The notes under the pieces are model-generated. The model did not search any database. It worked only from the letters and a program-made list of their open reading frames with translations, and was not told the origin of the DNA. The position numbers and the translations under genes are program-made. DNA of 64,000 nucleotides from Paraburkholderia phenazinium. GTDB taxonomy: Bacteria; Pseudomonadota; Gammaproteobacteria; Burkholderiales; Burkholderiaceae. The stretch is from positions 372,001 to 436,000 of the forward strand of contig NZ_FSRM01000002.1 in assembly GCF_900141745.1 (NCBI RefSeq), read 5' to 3'. Shown in pieces: positions 28,216-37,130 of the stretch; the stretch's first letter is position 1; every line of letters begins with the position of its first letter.

Positions 28216-28260
28216 GATCCGGGAAGATTCTCTTCCGCAAAAGCGAGAATCCTCCGGATC
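28216..28260. terminator. nested two-stem hairpin after the amidase gene
   Basis: GATCCGG (28216-28222) pairs with CCGGATC (28254-28260), and inside them GATTCTC (28226-28232) pairs with GAGAATC (28245-28251), with a 12-base loop. Both stems are perfect. There is no U-tract on either strand, so it may be a stability or Rho-linked element rather than an intrinsic terminator. It begins 25 bases after the amidase stop. Confidence 0.55.
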
Positions 28261-28441
28261 CGGTCGCGCTCGTCCAGCTCTTTACGACGTGGCGGTCACC
28301 CTAGACTGTCGTCATATAGCCCCTTACGCCAGAAGATGACGATGCTGCGCGATGAACTGTTCTGGCGTCGTCAGCGGCTAACCAACGATTTCAGCCGCGC
28401 TGTTGTCGACGCCCACCAATAGCTGTTCCTGCTGATCGACC

Positions 28442-28849
28442 TTGATCGCCTTGAAATGCAATCTGATTTCGGAGAGCATTGAAGATGCATCGGCCAGATT
28501 GCTCGACTTCATGAAGGAAAGTGCGGCGTCTGGTAAGCCAACGACTCAATACGTCGACAGATATCTCACTGAGCAACACCGCGAAGAGAGGGGAGACGGA
28601 TGCCTGATCGCAGCATTGGGGAGCGAGATTGCGCGCGAGCCTGCGGCTCAAGCTGCATTCACGCGGCATGTGGAGGGTACGCTCAAAGGCTTAACCGAGC
28701 CACTTGCAAAGGCAAAAAAGAAAAATGCTCGTCGCGATGCGATCCATACGCTTTCAAGCATCGTCGGAGCCATCATTCTGGCTCGCGCGGTTGACGACCC
28801 TGAACTCTCGGAAGAGATTCTTCGCGAGGTGCGGGCGGTTCTGGACTGA
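28442..28849 (+). pseudogene. TetR-family regulator remnant lacking the DNA-binding part
   Basis: The frame reads as the C-terminal ligand-binding half of a TetR/AcrR protein (SIEDASARLLDFMKESAASG..., CLIAALGSEIA, ending LREVRAVLD). The helix-turn-helix of about 60 residues is missing, and no frame upstream supplies it. The annotated start is a TTG, so the gene is probably a truncated remnant. It is bordered on the left by a region of about 250 bases without a gene, consistent with a past deletion or insertion. It could still be translated, but DNA binding is not expected. Confidence 0.6.
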
Positions 28850-28925
28850 ATGCGTGTCTATCGGGTGATGTGTAATTGAACAGGCGACTGTCCCTCGTCA
28901 CTCCCCTTCCTCACAGGAGCCCAAC

Positions 28926-29147
28926 CTACCGACGTTTGCGGCGAAGTTCGCGCCCTGCGTATACAGCCAAAAAAAGGCCAATAAGCGTGGCCGCTACGGC
29001 CAACGATTCATCATGCCGTCCGCTGTCGATCGACAGCGTTGCATGAAACCAGAGGCTCATTCCGATCGCCGTCATGAGCAAGCCAAAGATAAGCCCCCAC
29101 ACCGGTCCCGCCGTACTAGAGCTTTCTAATCTGTGAGACATCTTCAT
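28926..29147 (-). CDS. small membrane protein, two helices
   Basis: 73 residues with two predicted membrane helices (about 14-35 and 48-66) and a basic C-terminus RRKRR. GGGGAAG lies before the ATG, which supports real expression. I do not recognise a family. It is divergent from the Ohr gene at 29339. Confidence 0.5.
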   Translation of the reverse strand: MKMSHRLESSSTAGPVWGLIFGLLMTAIGMSLWFHATLSIDSGRHDESLAVAATLIGLFLAVYAGRELRRKRR

Positions 29148-29338
29148 CGCTGCACTTCCCCGCCCCGAGTTTTTTTGATTGCCGCTTCCTGCTAGTTCAG
29201 CCTTCGCGCTGCCTGGAAGTAGCGTACGCGATCAAAAAAAAGCCATCAACAGGCTAAAGCCAGAATACGGCGCACTGAACTATCATCAGAGTGCCGCGAG
29301 GCGCACCCTTCATCCGATGTATTAACGAGGAGCTGACG

Positions 29339-29764
29339 ATGTCGATTGAAAACGTTATCTACCGTGCTCACGCCGATGTGACGGGAGGCCGCGAAGGCCG
29401 CGCCGTCGCGCCGGAAGGCGGATTGGACCTGAAGCTGACGAGACCGAAAGCGTTGGGTGGCAATGGCGAGAAAGGCACCAACCCCGAAGAGCTTTTTGCC
29501 GCTGGTTACAGCGCGTGCTTTATCGGTGCAATGCAGTTCGTTGGTCAGCGCGACAAAATCACGGTCCCGGCAAATGTGTCGGTCAACGGAAACGTGGGTA
29601 TCGGGCCCATTCCTAATGGCTTCGGCATCGAAGTCGAATTGAAGATCTCGTTGCCGGGCATGTCGCGCGAAGCGGCCCAGGATCTGATCAACCGCGCGCA
29701 TATTGTGTGCCCCTATTCGAATGCTACACGCAACAACATCGACGTGACACTGACACTCGTCTAA
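29339..29764 (+). CDS. ohr: Ohr-type organic hydroperoxide reductase (OsmC/Ohr family)
   Basis: 141 residues with the two reactive cysteines Cys60 ([10 protein letters not shown]) and Cys124 ([12 protein letters not shown]) and Glu50, typical of Ohr proteins that reduce organic hydroperoxides. GAGGAG lies before the ATG at 29339. Many Ohr genes sit next to the MarR repressor OhrR; no such gene is adjacent here. A 9-bp perfect hairpin follows. Confidence 0.9.
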   Translation: MSIENVIYRAHADVTGGREGRAVAPEGGLDLKLTRPKALGGNGEKGTNPEELFAAGYSACFIGAMQFVGQRDKITVPANVSVNGNVGIGPIPNGFGIEVELKISLPGMSREAAQDLINRAHIVCPYSNATRNNIDVTLTLV

Positions 29765-29787
29765 GCCGTCAAGCGGTTCGATCCGTT

Positions 29788-29813
29788 GCAGGTCACGCTA
29801 ATCGGTGACCTGC
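29788..29813 (+). terminator. hairpin after ohr
   Basis: GCAGGTCAC and GTGACCTGC pair perfectly around an 8-base loop, 24 bases after the stop codon. There is no U-tract after the stem. It could act on either strand, since the neighbouring gene at 29850 is convergent. Confidence 0.5.
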
Positions 29814-29849
29814 CGCCCCTCTACTCGGTTTGGAGCGCTGAAAGCCGTG

Positions 29850-30221
29850 TCAACGGCGCTTCATCTTGAGCACACGAGAAATCTGACCCAGCGTAAAACC
29901 GCTGTTCTTGACGTACTTTTCGTAGTCAAGGGGCGCGGTAAGCGATTCCTCAGTGACGTATTCGCCCATATAACGAAAGCGGTCGGACGCGGTTCGCACA
30001 AAGACAGGTACGGGTTCGGTCTGTCGCGCAAGCGTTCGACCGGCCGCACGTGAAGCCGCGCTGCTGTCGCAAACAATGACGTCTGGGGCGTAGGGATTCA
30101 GATCCTGGCGCAATCGCGCGGCGACTACCTTGCCACCCTTCACGGGCAAAAATGCCTGCTTGCATCCGCCCGTCACCCTGTGAATATCTTCCCGGGAATA
30201 TTCTTTTCCGATTTCAAACAT
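29850..30221 (-). CDS. hypothetical protein, possibly SRA/YDG-like (ScoMcrA-type) domain
   Basis: 123 residues. The pattern FEIGKEYSREDIHRVTGG, then FLPVKGGKVVAARLRQDLNPYAPDVIVCD and DRFRYMGEYV, resembles the small SRA-like domain of ScoMcrA-type modified-DNA-binding proteins, which here would stand alone without a nuclease domain. If correct, it could bind a modified base, perhaps as part of a regulatory or defence function. The match is by memory of the pattern only. It is convergent with the Ohr gene. Confidence 0.4.
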   Translation of the reverse strand: MFEIGKEYSREDIHRVTGGCKQAFLPVKGGKVVAARLRQDLNPYAPDVIVCDSSAASRAAGRTLARQTEPVPVFVRTASDRFRYMGEYVTEESLTAPLDYEKYVKNSGFTLGQISRVLKMKRR

Positions 30222-30426
30222 GCTCTCACTCCTGACAATAACGCCTGACTGAGGTCCAGTAGCGTCAAGCGGAGCGATGATATCGGTCCTGACCTAAATC
30301 CCTTGTAAAGAGTGTGAGTGCCTTGGTAAAGGACGTATACAGCCCAAGTCGAACAGATCGGCATACGTGCCGGCCGCGCGCGAACGACACGACACGGCGA
30401 CGATGAACGCCGGCTCCAGCAGTTGC

Positions 30427-31188
30427 TCACTTGCCGCCAGTGACGTCGAGGAACGTGCCGGTAATGAAGGAAGCCTCGGCACTGGCTAGCCATAGGATCG
30501 CCCGCGCAACCTCTTCAGGCTGGCCGCCTCTTCCCATAGGGATCGAATCCTTGACGCGATCCACCCGTCCCGGCTCTCCACCGCTGGCATGCATGTCAGT
30601 GTAGATGTGCCCTGGGCGAATGCAGTTGACGCGTATCCCATCCCGCGCAACTTCTTTTGCAAAGCCGGTAGTGAATGTCTCAAGAGCGCCCTTCGACGCG
30701 GCGTAGTCGACATATTCGTTTGGACTGCCAAGCCGCGCCGACGCCGATGAGATGTTGATCACGGCGCCGCCTCGTCCGTTGTGACGAAAGGACATCCGCT
30801 TCACCGCTTGCTGTGCACAGAGGATAGGACCGACCGAGTTGACAGCAAAGATCCGCTGCATCCGCTCGAACTCAAGATCCTCCAGCCGGGACTGCCGCGC
30901 AATGATCGCGGCGTTGTTCACCAGCACATCGATCCGCCCGAACTTACGGTCGATCGCGGCGAATAGCTGAGCGACCTGCTCAGGGTCCGCGCTATCTGCG
31001 CGCACAGGTAACGCTCGACGCCCCGCAGCTTCTACATCGGCCGCCACCGCAAGGGCGGCAGCTTCGTCGGAGACGAAACTGATCGCCACATCGTAGCCAC
31101 GTGCGGCAGCAAGACGCGCAGTCGCTGCGCCTACGCCACGACCACCACCCGTTATCAGAATTAGCGGCGCCTGCGGGACGGTATTCAT
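30427..31188 (-). CDS. short-chain dehydrogenase/reductase (SDR)
   Basis: 253 residues. TGGGRGVG at 13-20, NNA at 91-93, catalytic Asn117, Ser147 or Ser148, Tyr162 and Lys166. The ending FITGTFLDVTGGK is typical of sugar- and ketoacyl-type SDRs. It stands alone with 419 bases upstream before the divergent UDG-like gene. Its substrate is unknown. Confidence 0.9.
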   Translation of the reverse strand: MNTVPQAPLILITGGGRGVGAATARLAAARGYDVAISFVSDEAAALAVAADVEAAGRRALPVRADSADPEQVAQLFAAIDRKFGRIDVLVNNAAIIARQSRLEDLEFERMQRIFAVNSVGPILCAQQAVKRMSFRHNGRGGAVINISSASARLGSPNEYVDYAASKGALETFTTGFAKEVARDGIRVNCIRPGHIYTDMHASGGEPGRVDRVKDSIPMGRGGQPEEVARAILWLASAEASFITGTFLDVTGGK

Positions 31189-31607
31189 TTAGCGAACCTT
31201 CGTGTGTTGGTGGGATAACAATTGAGCGCTGGGACCGGCTGAATGCTGGCGGCTCATTGGCTACTCACCGACTGCCTTCGCCGATTCGCCCCAACGCAGA
31301 CAGACAAGAATAACGATCGTGCGATGCAAAGACAAAGCAGATTAAATACGGGCCCGGGTTAGAAAAACTCTTTCGATGACGAGCACGTTGCCCTCCGCGT
31401 GAGGAATGACGATATGTGGCTTAACATTACGATCTGCCGGGAGCCGGCCCCTCTCATTTGCTAGCCTGCGATAAACTGCTACACGCATCGACAGCAAGCC
31501 GTCCATGATGGGCTGCCAAATCATCGCAACCCTTCGATTCCTCGCCCTTTCGATCAGCGGCCAGTTGTTCTCCATCGCTACTGCTGCAAACACTGCGAAC
31601 GGTTCCT
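31189..31607. other. intergenic region without a supported gene
   Basis: 419 bases between the divergent SDR and UDG-like genes. A frame of 83 codons exists on the minus strand (31342-31593) but has no family pattern and no ribosome-binding site that I trust. I see no hairpin or repeat. Confidence 0.5.
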
Positions 31608-32204
31608 ATGAAGCGAATCCCTCTGAATGTGCTGTTGCACGAAGTCCGCGCCTGCACGATCTGCGCGCCCGTGCTGCCGCACGCCCCCCGCCCGATAGTC
31701 GCGGCATCCGAAAGCGCGCGGGTTCTGATCATCGGCCAGGCGCCGGGAGCGCGAGTGCACGCGTCAGGCGTTCCGTGGAGCGATGCAAGCGGTACCCGCT
31801 TGCGCACGTGGCTCGGCCTCGACGATGCGACCTTTTACGACGACACGAAAGTTGCGCTTGTGCCGATGGGCTTCTGCTTCCCAGGGCGTGGCGCAAGTGG
31901 CGACTTGCCGCCACGGCCCGAGTGCGCCGCACATTGGCATCACGATCTGTTGGCACAGATGCGCTCGGTCCAGCTCACCTTGCTGATTGGTCAATATGCA
32001 CAGCGCTTTGGACTCGGCGAAGCATGCGGGGAGACACTGACCGATACGCTCCTGCGATGGAGAGACTTCAGCCCGAAAATCATTCCGTTGCCCCATCCGT
32101 CGCCGCGCAACATTGCGTGGTTCAAGCGCAATCCGTGGTTCGAAGCCGAGGTGTTGCCGACGTTGCGTGAGCGTGTTGCGCAGGCGTTGTCTGCTTCTGC
32201 GTAA
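31608..32204 (+). CDS. uracil-DNA glycosylase family protein
   Basis: 198 residues of the UDG superfamily. IIGQAPGARVHASGVPWSDASG (residues 41-62) is the water-activating and uracil-binding region, and HPSPRN (163-168) is the second motif. The N-terminal CTIC segment (Cys16, Cys19) plus Cys90 could reflect a family-4/5-like iron-sulfur site, but a fourth cysteine in the right place is not clear. Members either remove uracil from DNA or are catalytically divergent. No DNA-repair partner is next to it. Confidence 0.75.
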   Translation: MKRIPLNVLLHEVRACTICAPVLPHAPRPIVAASESARVLIIGQAPGARVHASGVPWSDASGTRLRTWLGLDDATFYDDTKVALVPMGFCFPGRGASGDLPPRPECAAHWHHDLLAQMRSVQLTLLIGQYAQRFGLGEACGETLTDTLLRWRDFSPKIIPLPHPSPRNIAWFKRNPWFEAEVLPTLRERVAQALSASA

Positions 32205-32337
32205 CGGTATGCGGCAGGACACTGGCGCCACGAGTCAGAGCGCGGGACACTGCCGTAATTTTCAGCTAAGTTTTGATGGTCAATCTGTGCACGGTACCAG
32301 GTACCCCAACATTTAAAGCCTAACGCACGGGACGATC

Positions 32338-32736
32338 ATGAAGCTCAGATGGACAGCCTTTTTTCTCGCGCTCATCGCGAGCGCACTGATTTCCGGATGC
32401 GCCACGCCGGTCGAGCGGGCCAACGAGAAAGACGACCTGCTTGCAGCAGCGGGCTTTCATATTGTTCCGGTGACAACAGACCAGCAGCGTTTGCAACTGA
32501 ACACGTTGCCACCGAACCGTGTGGTGCAGAAGGTAAAGGACGGAAAAGCCGTCTTTCTCTATGCAGACCCTTATTCATGTGGCTGCCTGTATATCGGCGA
32601 CGAAAACGCCTGGGACAACTACAAGCGGGAGCAACTTCAGCAACATTTCCTTGACCAGGAGCGCATGAGCGCCGAGATGAATGAGAATGCGGCGTGGAAT
32701 TGGAGCATGTGGGGCCCGGGCTGGTGGGCCTACTAA
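32338..32736 (+). CDS. small lipoprotein of unknown function
   Basis: 132 residues with a clear lipoprotein signal ending SALISGC (Cys near residue 21). The mature part contains YADPYSCGCLYIGDENAW and a Trp-rich tail (WNWSMWGPGWWAY). Similar small lipoproteins occur in Burkholderiales, but I know no function. A single gene; the aldo-keto reductase gene is convergent to it. Confidence 0.7.
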   Translation: MKLRWTAFFLALIASALISGCATPVERANEKDDLLAAAGFHIVPVTTDQQRLQLNTLPPNRVVQKVKDGKAVFLYADPYSCGCLYIGDENAWDNYKREQLQQHFLDQERMSAEMNENAAWNWSMWGPGWWAY

Positions 32737-32803
32737 TCGAGCCCTTGCCCCGAAGCGCTCTGAATCACGCAAACTGAACGAGAGCGGAACGAACTGACTC
32801 AGC

Positions 32804-33820
32804 CTACACTCGATCCTTGTCGTGGAACTGCTGCATCCAGTAAGGATATGGCAGCTGCGGCTGCGAAACCTGATTCAGGCGTTCGGTCTGCTCTGCGTTC
32901 AAGGCGATCTGCTGAGCGTCGAGGTTAGCGCTCAGTTGATCGTGCGTGCGCGCGCCTACGATGATGGAACAGATTTCGCGGCGCTGCAGAATCCAGGCCA
33001 ACGCCACCTGAGCCGGCGACGCGTTCAACTCCGTGGCGATGTCGCGCAATACACCCACGACAGGATCCGCCTTTGCAGGATCGACCGGCGGAAAATTCAG
33101 CCTGGTTCGGCGCCCCGTTTCGCCGCTGCTTCCCTGCGTGTACTTACCGCTCAGGTATCCGCCCGCGAGCGGACTCCACACTAGCAGCGCGACATCATTC
33201 GCCTTTGCCACGGGCGCGATCTCATGTTCGACATCGCGGCTCGTCAGCGCATAGTGAACCTGATTGCTGACGATGCGGGCCCGGTGCGTGCGGGCGGTAA
33301 TTCCCTGTGCACGCTCCAGATCGCCCGCGCTGAAGTTGCACACGCCGATGTGCCTCACCTTTCCCTGCGTGACAAGATCATCCAGCGCGCGAAGTGTTTC
33401 TTCGAGCGGAACAAGTTCATCGCGGTCGTGCAACTGAAACAGGTCGATATGATCGCGGCCAATGCGCCGAAGACTCGTTTCCACCGACCGCATGATGTGC
33501 GAGCGGCCGAGCCCGACGTCGTTGTGACCGGCTCCTGTGCGTAGCCGAACTTTGGTCGCGACCAGCATGCGCGATTCGTCGAGCCCGAGGTCGGCCAACA
33601 CCTGTCCGACGACCGTTTCTGACTGTCCTTGCGAATAGGCGTCAGCGGTATCGATCAGGTTGATACCGCGCTCGACGGCCATTGCAACAAGCTGAGTGGC
33701 CTGCGCACGGTCGAGACCGGCAATTTCGCCCCAGATTCCGGTACCGGCACCAAAGGTCATGGCGCCAAGACAAAGACGGGAAATGCGCAGCCCTGAGCTG
33801 CCGAGTGTGCTGTATTCCAT
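32804..33820 (-). CDS. aldo/keto reductase
   Basis: 338 residues of the AKR family (TIM barrel). The catalytic tetrad is visible: Asp57 and Tyr62 (DTADAY), Lys90 (VATK) and His131 (FQLH). It reduces aldehydes or ketones with NADPH. The ATG at 33820 has AGAGG about 6 bases upstream; the frame is open to 34012 but nothing supports that start. It lies downstream of the NmrA-like gene on the same strand, with a strong terminator between them. Confidence 0.92.
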   Translation of the reverse strand: MEYSTLGSSGLRISRLCLGAMTFGAGTGIWGEIAGLDRAQATQLVAMAVERGINLIDTADAYSQGQSETVVGQVLADLGLDESRMLVATKVRLRTGAGHNDVGLGRSHIMRSVETSLRRIGRDHIDLFQLHDRDELVPLEETLRALDDLVTQGKVRHIGVCNFSAGDLERAQGITARTHRARIVSNQVHYALTSRDVEHEIAPVAKANDVALLVWSPLAGGYLSGKYTQGSSGETGRRTRLNFPPVDPAKADPVVGVLRDIATELNASPAQVALAWILQRREICSIIVGARTHDQLSANLDAQQIALNAEQTERLNQVSQPQLPYPYWMQQFHDKDRV

Positions 33821-33865
33821 AGCGAACCTCTTGATATGAATCTCTTGATGAACGATGGCGGAAAA

Positions 33866-33903
33866 CACCCGGTGACGCGGCATCCTGCTCGCGTCACCGG
33901 GTG
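33866..33903 (-). terminator. intrinsic terminator of the NmrA-like gene
   Basis: A perfect 14-bp stem (33866-33879 with 33890-33903) around a 10-base loop, followed on the minus strand by a short T-run. It starts 9 bases after the stop codon of the NmrA-like gene and separates it from the aldo/keto reductase gene. Confidence 0.85.
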
Positions 33904-33911
33904 CGCCTGCT

Positions 33912-34778
33912 CTAACCTGCCTGGGAGACAAGGCTTCGCACGACGGTTTCCAGTTCCACTTCGCCCTTGACGATGTCCGCTTCCTCGCCTTCGAAGGCGA
34001 TCCAGCCTTCATTGAACCCGTCGAGCATGCGCATACGCGGCAACGGTTCCTTCATCCCCTGAGAGCGGAACAGCGCCTCCCACGTTTCGCGCAGCACCAC
34101 TTCCGCACGAACCGGACGACCGAGGACCTTTGCAAATGCCTCGGCCAGATCGTTAGGACTCACACGTTGTGGCCCCTCAAGCTCGACGACACGCACGCCG
34201 CGCCAGGTTTGTTGAAGCAGTTGTGCGGCAACTCCACCGACGTCCGCGGTTGCGACCATCGGCACAGCCTTGTCGAGCGGTTGCAGAAAGCTGGCGATCA
34301 TCCCTTCGTCACGGGCCGGCGCAACGTCCCATGCGGCGTTTTCCATAAACCAGCCTGGCCGCAGGAATGTCACGGGCATCGATAACTCATGAAGCGCTTG
34401 CTCCATCAGCGTACGTTGCGTGAGCAGATTGGTCTCGGTGGCCTGCGCGCCGATCGTCGACAGGCAGACCACCTTGCCGGGTGCCGCGGACTCAAGCGCA
34501 CCGCGCACGGCGTCAATGACAGCGCGTGCCTCGGGAAAGCCCGGCAACGGATCGAAGTCGGATGGCGGCAGAATGAAGACCCCTTGCGTGCCCTCGAACG
34601 CGGCGGTGAGGGAATCCGCGTCGTCCATGCTGGCTGTCACCACTTCACATCCTTGCTCGGCCCACCACCGTGCCCGGGCGGCATCGCGTACAACCGCGCG
34701 TACCGGTTGGCCCGCTGCGAGCAACGTGCGCGCCACCGCACCGCCGACCTTTCCTGTTATCCCTGTGATTGCATACAT
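33912..34778 (-). CDS. NmrA-like NAD(P)-binding protein
   Basis: 288 residues with an N-terminal Rossmann motif TGITGKVGG (residues 5-13) and the NmrA pattern (VFILPPSDFDP, FLRPGWFMEN). Relatives include quinone oxidoreductase QorB and redox-sensing NmrA proteins. It lacks the SDR Tyr-x3-Lys. AAGGAG lies before the ATG at 34778, which is why this start is used; the frame is open to 35180, running into the LysR gene on the other strand. It is divergent from the LysR gene at 34990, which is likely its regulator. Confidence 0.85.
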   Translation of the reverse strand: MYAITGITGKVGGAVARTLLAAGQPVRAVVRDAARARWWAEQGCEVVTASMDDADSLTAAFEGTQGVFILPPSDFDPLPGFPEARAVIDAVRGALESAAPGKVVCLSTIGAQATETNLLTQRTLMEQALHELSMPVTFLRPGWFMENAAWDVAPARDEGMIASFLQPLDKAVPMVATADVGGVAAQLLQQTWRGVRVVELEGPQRVSPNDLAEAFAKVLGRPVRAEVVLRETWEALFRSQGMKEPLPRMRMLDGFNEGWIAFEGEEADIVKGEVELETVVRSLVSQAG

Positions 34779-34946
34779 TGCAGTTTCTCCTTGCATAGAT
34801 AGTCGCGGCAGGGAAGTTGAACGGTCATCTCGCGCTCCCTGGAAATTGGAATGAAGTGAGGTTGAAACGTACTGTTGGGGTGCATTGTGGGCAAATTCGA
34901 TAAGAAACTGAATGACATGAATGGCACTTGTGAAATGACGGATAGT

Positions 34947-34984
34947 CACTAATGAGTCATAGTGCAGTTTTTGACCCAGGGTCA
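34947..34984. promoter_or_regulatory. operator-like dyads in the LysR/NmrA divergent region
   Basis: CACTA and TAGTG (34947-34964) flank ATGAGTCAT, itself a perfect 9-bp palindrome. Then TGACCC-A-GGGTCA (34972-34984) is a perfect 13-bp palindrome ending 5 bases before the LysR start codon. They suit binding by the LysR protein to both promoters, with the second site able to block its own translation or transcription start (inference). Confidence 0.5.
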
Positions 34985-34989
34985 GCCCA

Positions 34990-35904
34990 ATGAGATCGCC
35001 TAGCGAAAATCTCTCCAGCGGTATCAGCGTATTTGCTGCCGTCGTCGATGCGAAGACGTTCGCAGCTGCGTCCGAATTGATGGGCATGTCACCGCCCGGG
35101 GTTAGCCGGGCAATCGCCCGGCTCGAAAAGCGGTTGAAAATACGGCTCTTCAATCGGACGACCCGCGCCGTTTCCCTCACTGAAGAGGGCCGACGGTTCT
35201 ATGAGCAGGTCATGCCGCACCTAAGAGGAATGGAAGAAGCGGCCACAGCCGCGGCAGGAGGCGTCGCGACAGTACGCGGAAAGCTGCGAATCAACCTTGA
35301 TCCGGCCTTTTTGCGAATCGCTCTGAGCCCGAAGCTCGACGAATTCATGGATGCGCATCCTGAACTTGAACTCGAGTTCATTGCGAGAGATCAGCTCGGT
35401 GATCTCATCGTGGACGGCTTCGATCTCGCCTTGCGATTTGGCAAACCCCGTTCATCCAGTCTGGTTGCGCGAAAGCTTCTGGACACTGCAGTTGTTACAG
35501 TCGCAGCACCCTCATACCTCGCTCGCCGAGGGCGGCCAACGGAGCCTCAAGAGCTGGGGCGCGGTGTGCACAGGTGCCTCGAATTCCGGAACCCGGAAAC
35601 CGGAAAGCCGTATCCGTGGGAGTTTCATCGCAAGCGCAAAAAGCTTGTTGTCGAAACGAATGGACGGCTCACGGTGAATGATCCAAGCGCGCTCCTCAAT
35701 GCGTGTCTGGCAGGCTCCGGCGTCGCGCAGGTGTTGCTGCTCGGAGCCGAGCCCCTGATCCGCGAGGGACGGCTCGTCAACCTGTTCCCAGACTGGCCGG
35801 ATGAGCGCTTCCCGCTCTATGCATACCATCCATCGCGGCACCACACGCCGGCCAAGACAAGGGTATTTCTTGACTTTATCGTCGCCTTGACGAGTACAAC
35901 TTAG
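34990..35904 (+). CDS. LysR-family transcriptional regulator
   Basis: 304 residues. The N-terminal winged helix reads FAAVVDAKTFAAASELMGMSPPGVSRAIARLEKRL; the effector domain follows and resembles the CrgA/DsdC-like group that regulates divergent oxidoreductases. It is divergent from the NmrA-like gene, with operator-like dyads between. Its end is convergent with the AraC gene, 17 bases apart. Confidence 0.93.
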   Translation: MRSPSENLSSGISVFAAVVDAKTFAAASELMGMSPPGVSRAIARLEKRLKIRLFNRTTRAVSLTEEGRRFYEQVMPHLRGMEEAATAAAGGVATVRGKLRINLDPAFLRIALSPKLDEFMDAHPELELEFIARDQLGDLIVDGFDLALRFGKPRSSSLVARKLLDTAVVTVAAPSYLARRGRPTEPQELGRGVHRCLEFRNPETGKPYPWEFHRKRKKLVVETNGRLTVNDPSALLNACLAGSGVAQVLLLGAEPLIREGRLVNLFPDWPDERFPLYAYHPSRHHTPAKTRVFLDFIVALTSTT

Positions 35905-35921
35905 CAAATCGACTTCATGGG

Positions 35922-36863
35922 TCAATGAGATGCGGCGAAATCGTCGATCTTTGCAGCTGGGGATAGCGCGAACGATGCCCGCATATCCCGAGCTTCATCG
36001 ACCGGCGAGCGCCCGAAAAAGCGCTTGAACTCGCGACTGAACTGCGATGGACTTTCGTAACCGACACGCGCCGACGCGGAGGCCGCCGTCAAGCCGTCGC
36101 GAATCATCAGCAAACGCGCCTGATGCAGACGCGTCGACTTGATGTATTGAATCGGCGAGGTCAACGTAACAGTTCTGAAGTTGACGTGAAACGCGGGAAC
36201 GCTCATCCCCGCCTCTTCCGCAAGACTACTGACATCCAATGACTGCGCATAGTCGGTGTGAATTCGCCGCAGCGCTTTCGCCACCCGCCCGAAGCGGCCC
36301 TGATGCGCGAGCGCCGCCCTCATCGCAGCGCCCCGTTCCCCGATCAAGACCCGGTAGCAGATTTCCCGCACGATTGCAGGCCCCAGTACCTCGGCGTCCA
36401 GCGGTGAACTCAGGGCTTGCAGCAGACGCAAGGTCGCTTCGGCCAGGTCTCCTTGAAGCGGCGTCGATACGATCCCGAGCGGTGTGCCTTGCTGATGGCG
36501 TCCGGAACGGTCGATCACCAGAATCAGATCGGTCAGTTCGATCAGATCGAGACGCAACGTCACGGCCAGCATCGGCTCGGACTCGCTTGCTTCGGTTTCA
36601 GTCGAGAACGGCAGCGGCACGGACAGAATCAGATAGTGCTGGGCATCGTATACGTACACCTCTTCGCCCAGAAAACCCAGCTTGCGCCCCTGACACACGA
36701 TCACGATGCTGGGCTCGTACAGCACGGGGGTGCGCCCCAGCGGCCGGTTCGAGCGCATGAACCGCACGCCCTCCAGCGCGGACTGGGTGTACCCCTCATT
36801 CGGCGCCAGTCGCTCAAGCAGACTCACCATTCTTGCAGAAGCAGCGTTGTCGGCAACGGTCAC
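35922..36863 (-). CDS. AraC-family transcriptional regulator
   Basis: 313 residues with an AraC_N-type cupin-like sensing half (SIVIVCQGRKLGFLGEEVYVYD) and a C-terminal pair of helix-turn-helix motifs (SLAEEAGMSVPAFHVNF and ARVGYESPSQFSREFKRFFG). It is divergent from a run of three SDR genes, and an inverted repeat lies between them. Members of this group often activate an adjacent oxidoreductase operon in response to an aldehyde or alcohol. Confidence 0.93.
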   Translation of the reverse strand: MTVADNAASARMVSLLERLAPNEGYTQSALEGVRFMRSNRPLGRTPVLYEPSIVIVCQGRKLGFLGEEVYVYDAQHYLILSVPLPFSTETEASESEPMLAVTLRLDLIELTDLILVIDRSGRHQQGTPLGIVSTPLQGDLAEATLRLLQALSSPLDAEVLGPAIVREICYRVLIGERGAAMRAALAHQGRFGRVAKALRRIHTDYAQSLDVSSLAEEAGMSVPAFHVNFRTVTLTSPIQYIKSTRLHQARLLMIRDGLTAASASARVGYESPSQFSREFKRFFGRSPVDEARDMRASFALSPAAKIDDFAASH

Positions 36864-36903
36864 GAGAACTCCTCTCTCACCGGATCAGGTGGAGGAATTC
36901 TAC

Positions 36904-36929
36904 TGGATGCGATCGACCGGCTGCATCCA
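36904..36929. promoter_or_regulatory. inverted repeat in the AraC/SDR divergent region
   Basis: TGGATGC and GCATCCA are perfect inverse copies separated by 12 bases, 41 bases before the AraC start. This spacing and place would suit an AraC-type operator. The remaining 200 bases to the SDR start at 37131 show no gene. Confidence 0.45.
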
Positions 36930-37130
36930 CTTCAATAGGAATAGGCAATGCCGCAATTGTCACGTGTATTCGCGCGCAGGCACCCGGCTCATAAGATTGG
37001 GTCATCGGTTGCACGGTGCAGCCGAAGCGCCCGGGAGACCGCGCCGCGATTGCCTTGCCGCTTCATGCGCAAACTTCGCTGCCTCTCCCTTGGACCAACC
37101 GGCACAGATTGCCGAAACGGAGAACGCAAC

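Noticed and set aside
31342..31593. 83-codon frame on the minus strand before the UDG-like gene
   Set aside because: No recognised family, no convincing ribosome-binding site; could be real but is not supported.
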